Shown: piece by piece, positions 17,943 to 24,636 of the stretch
Numbering within the stretch: the stretch's first letter is position 1
Layout of the letters: each line of letters begins with the position of its first letter
NCBI GenBank assembly: GCA_050180485.1
Contig: JBFXED010000022.1
Span: 1 to 64,000, forward strand
Direction of reading: 5' to 3'
DNA: 64,000 nt
Source: CADEGL01 sp050180485
GTDB lineage: Bacteria; Pseudomonadota; Alphaproteobacteria; CADEGL01
The notes under the pieces: generated by a model
What the model was told of the DNA's origin: nothing
Databases searched by the model: none
Seen by the model: the letters and a program-made list of their open reading frames with translations, nothing else
Made by a program: the position numbers and the translations under genes

Positions 17943-18276
17943 TCTTCTTCTCCTTGAACTGAAGCTCTTTCAGATATTCGTCCAGCCGGTCGAAACTCTG
18001 CTCCCAGAACCGCCGGTAATGCTCCAGCCAATCGGCCACCTCGCGCAGCGGCCCGGCGTCGATCCGGCATGGGCGCCATTGCGCCTCGCGTCCGCGTGCG
18101 ACCAGGCCCGCGCGTTCCAGCACCTTGAGATGCTTCGAGACCGCCGGAAGGCTGATCTCGAAGGGTTCCGCCAACTCGGACACCGAGGTCTCGCCGAGCG
18201 ACAGCCGCGCCAGGATGGCGCGGCGCGTGGGGTCGGCCAGGGCGGCGAAAGTCGCGCTCAGATGGTCGGTCGGCAT
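17926..18276 (-). CDS. ArsR-family winged-helix transcriptional regulator
   Basis: A 116-residue regulator. ALADPTRRAILARLSLGE and EISLPAVSKHLKVLERAGLV are the canonical ArsR/SmtB helix-turn-helix sequences. No Cys pair of the metal-sensing kind is present, which fits the non-metal ArsR subfamily found next to AHSA1 genes. It precedes and overlaps its partner gene. A palindrome 16 bp upstream of the start is a likely autoregulatory site. Confidence 0.9.
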   Translation of the reverse strand: MPTDHLSATFAALADPTRRAILARLSLGETSVSELAEPFEISLPAVSKHLKVLERAGLVARGREAQWRPCRIDAGPLREVADWLEHYRRFWEQSFDRLDEYLKELQFKEKKNARKK

Positions 18277-18291
18277 ATGTAATTCACCATC

Positions 18292-18305
18292 TAGTTAAAT
18301 AACTA
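18292..18305. promoter_or_regulatory. Palindrome upstream of the ArsR gene, candidate operator
   Basis: TAGTTA-AA-TAACTA is a perfect 6-2-6 inverted repeat, 16 bp before the ArsR ATG, in an AT-rich patch. A second GTTAAATA half-site follows at 18311-18318. Position and symmetry fit an ArsR dimer operator, but this is inference. Confidence 0.4.
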
Positions 18306-18416
18306 TTCGGTTAAATACAGGCCGATGCGACTGCCGTCAAGTGCTTGCTGAAGCGGACGCGTCCAGCCGACTTCTATTCCGGGATCAGCGGGAGAAAACG
18401 AAAGACCGCATCCTTT

Positions 18417-19097
18417 TCAGGCCGCCGCCTCGAGCGGCGCGACGCATTCCGGCCCATCGTTCCGCACGGCGTTGACCGCCTTGCCCACGCGGTAAGCCCG
18501 CACCGACGCGGAGGCCAGCGGCTTCAGCAACGCATGCAGGCGCTCGGGCGGCGCGTCCGGGTCGAGCCACGCGGCATGATCGGCGGGGTCGAGGATCACC
18601 GGCATGCGGTGATGGATGTGGGCGATCGCGTCGTTCGCGTCAGTGGTGACGATGGCGGCGGACAGGATGGGCTCGCCGGACGCGCCGATGGGCGGACGCC
18701 AGCGCTCCCACAACGCGGCGAAACCGAACGGCTCGCCGCGCTCAAGCGTGATGTACCAGGCCTGCTTCTGCTCCTTCTCGCCGGTCCACTCGTAAAACCC
18801 GTCGGCCACGATCAGGCAGCGGCGCTTGCGGAACGCCTCGCGGAAGGCCGGCTTGACCGCGACCGTGTCGGCGCGCGCGTTGATCAGCGGCGGGCCGGCC
18901 TTGGGATCCTTGCTCCACGACGGCACCAGGCCCCAGCGCATCTGAATCAAATTGGGGCCGTCCTTGCCCAAGCCCACCACGGCGATGTCCTGCGTGGGTG
19001 CCACGTTGTAGCGCGGTATCAAGTTGGGGATCGACAGTAGGCGAAAGTTCTTCCGCACCTTGGCGGGATCGCCTTTGACGGTAAAACGGCCGCACAC
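18417..19097 (-). CDS. SOS response-associated peptidase (SRAP, YedK/HMCES family)
   Basis: SRAP proteins form a covalent thiazolidine link to abasic sites in single-stranded DNA through Cys2, after Met1 is removed. An ATG at 19118 would bury this cysteine as MCSRSLAVCGRF. The GTG at 19097 gives (M)CGRFTV, with Cys at position 2 and a GAGGAG ribosome site upstream, so I chose the GTG. From there the protein has 226 residues, with RYNVAPTQ, RWGLVPSWSKD, ARADTV, GFYEW (Glu) and HHRMPVIL (His), all family motifs. It would protect abasic sites during replication. Confidence 0.93.
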   Translation of the reverse strand: MCGRFTVKGDPAKVRKNFRLLSIPNLIPRYNVAPTQDIAVVGLGKDGPNLIQMRWGLVPSWSKDPKAGPPLINARADTVAVKPAFREAFRKRRCLIVADGFYEWTGEKEQKQAWYITLERGEPFGFAALWERWRPPIGASGEPILSAAIVTTDANDAIAHIHHRMPVILDPADHAAWLDPDAPPERLHALLKPLASASVRAYRVGKAVNAVRNDGPECVAPLEAAA

Positions 19098-19189
19098 GGC
19101 AAGGCTCCTCGAACACACCGGTTTGCGCCACGGGCAGGAGCCAAATAGAACTACAAGAACCGCCCTTCACCAACCCCTCAGGCGATCCT

Positions 19190-20122
19190 TTGACCGCTTC
19201 GCGCTCCCGCACCCTGGACGGCATCCTGCTGATGGCGACTGCATTCGGCATCGTGCCGCTGATGGACGGCACGGCGAAGATGCTGACGCGGGACTATGAC
19301 CCGCTGCAAATCATGTGGGGCCGCTATCTTTTCCAATCTCTCTTCATGTCGATTTTAATCTTCGGCATCGGCCGCAAATCCTTTGCCGTTCTTTGGACAC
19401 GCCGGCCGGGGCTACAGACCGTGCGCGCGTTCTTCGGCTGGAGTTCCAACCTGCCGTTCATCACCGCGCTGATCTTCATCCCTCTTGCGGACGCTATCTC
19501 CGTCGTGTTGGTGGGGCCGCTGCTCGTCACGGCGCTGTCGGTGCCGCTGCTCGGCGAACGGGTCGGCGTTTGGCGTTGGAGTGCGGTCGTGATCGGCATG
19601 GCTGGGGCTGTGATCATCGTCCGCCCCGGCCTGGGTGTGATGCATTGGGCGATCATCCTGCCCTTGGTCTCTGCCTTCACCTTCGGCCTTTACCAGATCT
19701 TCACGCGGCGGCTCAGCGGAACGGAAAGCACCGACAGCCTGCTGCTGCTGGACAGCTACGCCGGCCTGATCTTTAGCCTAGTCGCCCTGCCCTTCGTCTG
19801 GAAGACGCCGGACCTCGAGGGCTGGGGCCTCATGATCCTGATGGGCCTCATCGTCACCGGTATGCGCATCGCCTTGGTCTATGCGCTCAAGTTCGCACCG
19901 GCCTCGATCTTGGCACCCTTCGCGTATGTTCAGATCGTCAGCGCGACAGTTATCGGCCTAGTCTTGTTCGGCGACTTCCCCGACCGCTGGACGATTCTGG
20001 GGGCCGCGATCGTTTGCCTGAGCGGCATCTTCATTGCATTGCGCGAACGGGCGCGCCCGCACCTGACAGAGAAAGCGCCCGCCGGGCTCCGAGGACATCG
20101 CGATCGAAATGTTGGAAGCTAG
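19190..20122 (+). CDS. EamA/DMT-superfamily transporter
   Basis: A 310-residue integral membrane protein with about ten transmembrane helices in two EamA repeats (about 10-150 and 158-290). Motifs such as PLADAISVVLVGPLLVTALS and the second-half GAAIVCLSGIFIA are typical of DMT exporters. The start is a TTG at 19190. The first ATG is residue 15, which would remove part of helix 1. Substrate unknown, often amino acids or other metabolites. It is divergent from the SRAP gene. Confidence 0.85.
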   Translation: MTASRSRTLDGILLMATAFGIVPLMDGTAKMLTRDYDPLQIMWGRYLFQSLFMSILIFGIGRKSFAVLWTRRPGLQTVRAFFGWSSNLPFITALIFIPLADAISVVLVGPLLVTALSVPLLGERVGVWRWSAVVIGMAGAVIIVRPGLGVMHWAIILPLVSAFTFGLYQIFTRRLSGTESTDSLLLLDSYAGLIFSLVALPFVWKTPDLEGWGLMILMGLIVTGMRIALVYALKFAPASILAPFAYVQIVSATVIGLVLFGDFPDRWTILGAAIVCLSGIFIALRERARPHLTEKAPAGLRGHRDRNVGS

Positions 20123-20128
20123 ATATCC

Positions 20129-20458
20129 ATGCTGAAGCATACCGCCGCCCTTGCGATCTTGTTGCTTCTCGCCGCCTGCGCGACCGAGGCGGCATATACA
20201 CAGAATGTCCGTTCCTGGGTCGGGAAGTCCCAGGGCAATCTGATCTACGTCTGGGGCGAGCCGACACGGATCGAGGATTCGGACGGAACGCGCACGATCA
20301 TCTACGAAACCTCGCGCACCTCGGAAGAGTTTGCGCGGGTGACCGCCAAGCCGGGCGCGCATCTCGACGGCCCCCTGCGTTGCACGACCAAGTTCTTCCT
20401 TGAACAAGGCGTGGTCACGCGCTTCGCCTTCGAAGGCAACGACTGCAAGGTCAAGTAA
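20129..20458 (+). CDS. Small lipoprotein
   Basis: A 109-residue protein with a lipobox LAAC (Cys about residue 17) after a short hydrophobic segment. The mature part, with SWVGKSQGNLIYVWGEPTRIE, resembles the SmpA/OmlA-like fold of small outer-membrane lipoproteins (W-G-x-P-T motif). Two Cys near the C-terminus may form a disulfide. It lies 6 bp after the DMT gene in the same direction and is convergent with the next gene. Confidence 0.65.
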   Translation: MLKHTAALAILLLLAACATEAAYTQNVRSWVGKSQGNLIYVWGEPTRIEDSDGTRTIIYETSRTSEEFARVTAKPGAHLDGPLRCTTKFFLEQGVVTRFAFEGNDCKVK

Positions 20459-20464
20459 GCGCGG

Positions 20465-21070
20465 TCACGACTTTGGCGCGTTGCAAGCGCCATCGCGCAG
20501 CAAGGCCCATTCCTCGCAGACGCGGCCGTCCACGAACAGGCAGACGCCGTACTGGCCGCCCGACGCATCCTTGCGGATTTCCGAACGGCCGCCCTGCTTC
20601 GTGCAATTGACGGCAGCCGGGTTCGCCAACCCGACCGCAACAGGCTTCAACGACAGATCGAAGGGCGCGTCGATCTCGTTCCGCTCGCGGTCGAGCGACA
20701 GAAGCGACCCGTCCGCGCGCAACAGGAAGTAGCGCGCCTTCTTCGCATTGCCGGGATCAAGCGCATAGACCGTGGCGGAGGGATCCTTGGGCGTGCCCTT
20801 GAGCGCCGCCCACCGCCCGGACGATTTGAGCGGCGTCTTGGACTTGCCGATATAGTTCTCGGATAGGACGTAAGTGCCTTTCCCCGCCCCGGCTTTGTCT
20901 TCCTTGAGCTGCAAACGCGTGTCCAATCCCGAGCAATCGGCACAGGGCAGCACGCCTTCGAACTCTCCAACCAAATGCGACGAACCGGCCGCGGCCAAGG
21001 CACCGCCAAGCCAAAGGGGCGACGCCAGCACCATAGCAACGACGATAAAGCGTAAAACCGAGATAGCCAT
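20465..21070 (-). CDS. Secreted NlpE-like domain fused to a DUF333 domain
   Basis: The ATG at 21070 opens a signal peptide that ends near ALAAAGSS. A longer frame upstream is not needed. Residues about 32-130 resemble the N-terminal domain of NlpE, including the CxxC motif GVLPCADCSGLDTRL, and the body reads as a small beta-barrel. The C-terminal part NPAAVNCTKQGG, then GGQYGVCLFVDGRVCEEW, matches DUF333 (haemolysin-like Cys-rich domain). The fusion, 201 residues, is unusual. It may be an envelope copper- or stress-sensing protein, but that is only inference from NlpE. Confidence 0.75.
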   Translation of the reverse strand: MAISVLRFIVVAMVLASPLWLGGALAAAGSSHLVGEFEGVLPCADCSGLDTRLQLKEDKAGAGKGTYVLSENYIGKSKTPLKSSGRWAALKGTPKDPSATVYALDPGNAKKARYFLLRADGSLLSLDRERNEIDAPFDLSLKPVAVGLANPAAVNCTKQGGRSEIRKDASGGQYGVCLFVDGRVCEEWALLRDGACNAPKS

Positions 21071-21098
21071 GCTCACTCCGACGGACGGCCAGGCAATT

Positions 21099-21302
21099 CT
21101 ATTTGCCGGCCAGAGCCTTCTGGACCTGCTGGTCGTACTCGGTCTGATTGATGGCTCCGGCATCGAGAGCGCGCTTCAGGTCGGTCAGCGACTGCTGTTG
21201 GGAGACCAGCCGATTGACGACGACCGTCTTGTCGGACCCACCGCAAGCGGCGACCAACAAGACCAGCACGCCCGCGGCGATAAATGATGAAAAACGAACC
21301 AT
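21099..21302 (-). CDS. Small SHOCT-like lipoprotein, copy 1
   Basis: A 67-residue protein with lipobox LVAAC at residues 16-20, then GGSDKTVVVN, then a helical SHOCT-like C-terminus SLTDLKRALDAGAINQTEYDQQVQK. SHOCT domains are short C-terminal modules often linked to oligomerisation. It is adjacent to a paralogue at 21350. Function unknown. Confidence 0.7.
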   Translation of the reverse strand: MVRFSSFIAAGVLVLLVAACGGSDKTVVVNRLVSQQQSLTDLKRALDAGAINQTEYDQQVQKALAGK

Positions 21303-21349
21303 GAAGGTCGCTCCTGGCGCGAGGATGGACGGGGTGGAACGCGGCCGCC

Positions 21350-21559
21350 CTACTCGTTCAGGATCTTCTGGCGCTGCTTGTCGTATTCCGACTGGCTGAT
21401 GGCGCCTGCGTCGAGCGCCTTCTTCAGATCGATCAAGGCCTGCCCCTTGCTGACCGTCGTGTTCTGCACCTTCGTGTCCGAAGAGGCCCCGCCGCCGCCG
21501 CAACCGGCGAGCGCAAGCGCAGTGCCCATGAGGGTCAGAACGGCAAACTTACGAAGCAT
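21350..21559 (-). CDS. Small SHOCT-like lipoprotein, copy 2
   Basis: A 69-residue protein starting at the ATG at 21559, with lipobox LAGC and a glycine run, then a SHOCT-like C-terminus ALIDLKKALDAGAISQSEYDKQRQK. This is very close to the end of copy 1 (DLKxALDAGAIxQxEYDxQxQK). The pair is clearly a tandem duplication. An ATG four codons upstream (21571) is an alternative start. Confidence 0.7.
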   Translation of the reverse strand: MLRKFAVLTLMGTALALAGCGGGGASSDTKVQNTTVSKGQALIDLKKALDAGAISQSEYDKQRQKILNE

Positions 21560-21636
21560 CGTGGTCTCCATGATCCGCGCGAACTCGCGCAACGCATTTT
21601 TATTTTAGCTGATCGTCCGGCCGGCCGCGCGAGTTT

Positions 21637-22911
21637 TTACTTCACCGCGGGCGGCGCATCACGCGGTGGGCGGTAACCGGGGGGAAGCGTGCGCCAGGGA
21701 ATCCCCGTCTCGCCCATCTTCTCGCCCACGCCGTACAGGCGGATCATTTCCGCGCGATCGAATTGCTCGGTGGTGGTGGGCACATAATCGGCCGGGATAG
21801 CGACATAGCGCATCTCGAACTCTTTGCCGATCACGCCGACATACATGCGATAGAGGTCGTTGATGCCCGATACCTTGAGCAAACCGCTGATCGAGCGCGA
21901 CGAAATATCGCCAAGCGAACGCTTCACCGGCCTTGCGCTCGGTGTCACGAAGCTGTTGCGAACGATGTAAAGGCTATGGACCGATTCCTTGGTCCATTCC
22001 GGATGGGCCTTTCGCACCATGTCCTTCATGTCCGCGTTCGCGCCGACGAAGAAGGACTGCATGAAGACACCGCCGTCGACATGCATTTCGTCGCGCGTCT
22101 CGCCGTCGACCTTCACTTTCAGCATCACCGGCGGGAATATGGTGGGTACCGAGGCCGAGGCGATTAGAACCTCGCGGAACAGATGAACACGCTGCGGGCT
22201 CTTGCTGGCCGCGATCTCGCCCATGTCCCAGACCACCGGCTGCTCGCGGTCGAGGTCCGTGGTCAGAACGAAAAGCGAGCGTCCCTTGACGTGCTCCTTG
22301 GCAATGGCATCGAGAAGCTGCGGCGTCACATAATGCGCCACCATCTCCCGGAACGGCGCGTTATCGCTGAGCGATTCCGACCACAGGATACTGAACAGAT
22401 CGTGCATCACCATGACGTTGTCGGCGTTGATCGTCGTATAGGCCCGCTTCATCTCGTCGTCATAGTCCGGCCCCAGGAACGCAAAGGGTGCGAGCAGCGA
22501 TCCGGTCGAAACGCCCGTCACGATCTTGAAGGCTGGGCGCGTGCCGGACTTGGTCCAGCCGTTCAATAAACCCGCGCCGAACGCCCCGTCGGACCCGCCG
22601 CCGGAAATGGCTAGATAGCTATAGGTCGCGACGCCGTCCGGGCCGATGACATAATTTTCAGGCGACTCGTTCTTATAGGTTTTGGCGATCATGACCGTCC
22701 AATCTCGCCACTCTTGATGCCCCTCCTCGCTATCGAGCGGGTAGTAACGGACCTTGTCGAAGCCCTCGAAGGCCGGTGGTGTGGCGTTGGGCGGCGCGGG
22801 ATGGCGCAGGATGTCGGCGCAGGCCGCCAGCAAGAGAATCGGCGTGAGCACAGCGACACGAAGCACCGCGCCCCACCGCGCTCGTCCGCGGTCTTGCGAA
22901 TCCCAATCCAT
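21637..22911 (-). CDS. Patatin-like phospholipase, lipoprotein
   Basis: A 424-residue protein. The ATG at 22911 gives a signal sequence ending in the lipobox LLAAC. The patatin domain shows the oxyanion-hole motif ISGGGSDGAFGAGLL, the nucleophile GVSTGS and the catalytic Asp in HVDGG. Patatin-type enzymes hydrolyse acyl chains of phospholipids. This one would be periplasmic or outer-membrane bound. An ATG at 22962 would add 17 residues and weaken the signal peptide. Confidence 0.88.
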   Translation of the reverse strand: MDWDSQDRGRARWGAVLRVAVLTPILLLAACADILRHPAPPNATPPAFEGFDKVRYYPLDSEEGHQEWRDWTVMIAKTYKNESPENYVIGPDGVATYSYLAISGGGSDGAFGAGLLNGWTKSGTRPAFKIVTGVSTGSLLAPFAFLGPDYDDEMKRAYTTINADNVMVMHDLFSILWSESLSDNAPFREMVAHYVTPQLLDAIAKEHVKGRSLFVLTTDLDREQPVVWDMGEIAASKSPQRVHLFREVLIASASVPTIFPPVMLKVKVDGETRDEMHVDGGVFMQSFFVGANADMKDMVRKAHPEWTKESVHSLYIVRNSFVTPSARPVKRSLGDISSRSISGLLKVSGINDLYRMYVGVIGKEFEMRYVAIPADYVPTTTEQFDRAEMIRLYGVGEKMGETGIPWRTLPPGYRPPRDAPPAVK

Positions 22912-22990
22912 GCCTGCCCCCACGCGTAGGCTTTGGGATTGTTGTGGCCGGAATTCAGCCACCCGTCAAACCCCACCGAACTATGGCCGG

Positions 22991-23218
22991 ATGAGGATGT
23001 TTCGGCGCATAATTCCATTCCAGGAGCCGCGCCGCGACGACTGGAAGGGAGCAGTGGCAGCGAAGGAAAAATCCATCCAAACCAAGATCGGCCCGCCGGA
23101 ACCCGTGCATATCTCCAATGCCGGTGCGCGGTTCAGGGACCACGAGACGTTATTCAAAGTCATCCGCGCGAGCAAAGTCGAAGCCAGCAACATCAAAACC
23201 GGGAGCAAGAATAAATGA
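22991..23218 (+). CDS. Small soluble protein coupled to the surface-antigen-like gene
   Basis: A 75-residue frame rich in Lys and Arg, with no signal or membrane helix. Its TGA overlaps the ATG of the next gene (ATGA at 23215), which is the main reason to think it is translated. The upstream ribosome site is weak. I recognise no family. Confidence 0.4.
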   Translation: MRMFRRIIPFQEPRRDDWKGAVAAKEKSIQTKIGPPEPVHISNAGARFRDHETLFKVIRASKVEASNIKTGSKNK

Positions 23219-23595
23219 AGACCCTAATCGCCGCGTTGGCGCTTGCCTTCATCGCGGCAGCCGGAATCCAAACCGCCCATGCCCAGATCAACCCGTTCGG
23301 CAAATGGGCGCAGGTCGGCTACACCAAAGAAGATTCCGAACTGAATCAGGCTTCGATGGCCAGCCTTTATGAAAAGCCGGATGTGAAAAAAGGCGACAAG
23401 GCGACGTGGCAGAATCCCGCGAGCGGCAACGGCGGCTCCAACGTCGTCACGAAGGTCTATCAGTACAAGGACATGCCGTGCGTCGACCTGACCTCCTCCT
23501 TCGAGCTGAAAGACTCCCAGGACAAGAGCAGGAAAGAACTGAAGACCACGCGCTGCAAGGTGGCCAGCGGCGAATGGAAGATCCTTCACAAATGA
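23215..23595 (+). CDS. Secreted protein resembling the RT0821/Lpp0805 surface-antigen domain
   Basis: A 126-residue protein with a signal peptide (cleavage after AHA, before QINPFG). The C-terminal half shows the small beta-rich pattern W-x-NPASGNGGS, VYQYKDMPCVDLT, TTRCKVASGEWKI, close in layout to the Surface_Ag_2 family of rickettsial 17-kDa-type antigens. The glycine-zipper half usual in those proteins is absent. The two Cys probably pair in the periplasm. Function unknown. Confidence 0.6.
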   Translation: MKTLIAALALAFIAAAGIQTAHAQINPFGKWAQVGYTKEDSELNQASMASLYEKPDVKKGDKATWQNPASGNGGSNVVTKVYQYKDMPCVDLTSSFELKDSQDKSRKELKTTRCKVASGEWKILHK

Positions 23596-23611
23596 CGCCA
23601 CGGGCCGGCGC

Positions 23612-24388
23612 ATGAATCTGGGGCTCGAAGAAAAGCGCGTTCTCGTCACGGCGGGCGCTGCGGGCATTGGCCGTGTGATCGCGCGCGGCTTCGCGGCGGA
23701 AGGCGCGAAGGTGCTGGTCTGCGACGTCGATGCCAAGTCCCTGGCCGACTTCGCGCGCGAGAACCAATCCGTCCGCACCATGATCGCCGATGTTTCGGAT
23801 GAGGCTTCGGTGGACGCCTTGTTCGCCGAAGCCGAAACTTCACTCGGCGGCCTCGACGTGCTGGTGAACAATGCCGGAATCGCGGGACCGACAGGGCCGG
23901 TCGAAACGCTGGCCTTGGACGATTGGAACCGCACGCTCACCGTCAACATCACCGGCCAATTTCTGTGCGCCCGCCGCGCGGTGCCGATGCTGCGCGCGGC
24001 GGGCGGCGGCTCGATCGTGAATCTCTCCTCCGCGGCCGGGCGCTTCGGCTTTCCTCGCCGCACCCCCTACTCCGCGTCCAAGTGGGCCGTGGTGGGCTTC
24101 TCGAAAAGCCTTTCGATCGAGTTAGGAGCGGACAACATCCGGGTGAACGCGGTTCTGCCCGGCGCGGTGGAAGGGCCGCGCATCCAACGCGTCATCGCCG
24201 ACAAGGCCACGTCGCTCGGCATCTCCCATGCGGAGATGGAACAGCGGATCGTGAGTAAGGCATCCCTCGGCCGCATGGTCACGGCGGAGGATATCGCCAA
24301 CACGATCCTGTTTATCTGCTCCGACGCCGGGCGCAATGTGTCGGGCCAAGCGCTGGCGGTGGATGGGGACGCGCAGTATCTCGTTTAA
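23612..24388 (+). CDS. Short-chain dehydrogenase/reductase (SDR)
   Basis: A 258-residue classical SDR. It has the cofactor motif TAGAAGIG (about 14-21), NNAG, the catalytic Ser in VNLSS, and the YSASK Tyr/Lys pair. The residue after the second beta-strand is Asp (CDVDAK), which favours NAD over NADP. SDRs oxidise or reduce alcohols and ketones. The precise substrate cannot be told. It follows the secreted-protein gene after 16 bp. Confidence 0.92.
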   Translation: MNLGLEEKRVLVTAGAAGIGRVIARGFAAEGAKVLVCDVDAKSLADFARENQSVRTMIADVSDEASVDALFAEAETSLGGLDVLVNNAGIAGPTGPVETLALDDWNRTLTVNITGQFLCARRAVPMLRAAGGGSIVNLSSAAGRFGFPRRTPYSASKWAVVGFSKSLSIELGADNIRVNAVLPGAVEGPRIQRVIADKATSLGISHAEMEQRIVSKASLGRMVTAEDIANTILFICSDAGRNVSGQALAVDGDAQYLV

Positions 24389-24636
24389 GCGACAGCTTCC
24401 GATTTTTTCTAAACTTGCTATCAAATCGCGGCTGACCGCCAATTTTAGGGGCCGGAAACATGACTTTTCGCGCGCATTTTTACTCTAAGTAAAATCACTT
24501 CCTATACAAAGTACGATTACCTACCTGTTAAATATCTGATTCATATAGATTATTTCTCCTTTTTCTCGACCGGGGCTCGGAAAAACTTCTTTGAAAATCA
24601 ATGCCTTGGTTTGGATCTTGCTTCGATCCGAACGCC
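24389..24636 (+). promoter_or_regulatory. AT-rich leader of the RTX gene
   Basis: About 250 bp, much richer in A+T than the surroundings. It holds a perfect inverted repeat TTTTAC-TCTAA-GTAAAA at 24478-24494 and several TATA-like stretches near 24530-24555. It most likely contains the promoter of the RTX gene. No -35/-10 pair can be singled out. Confidence 0.4.
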
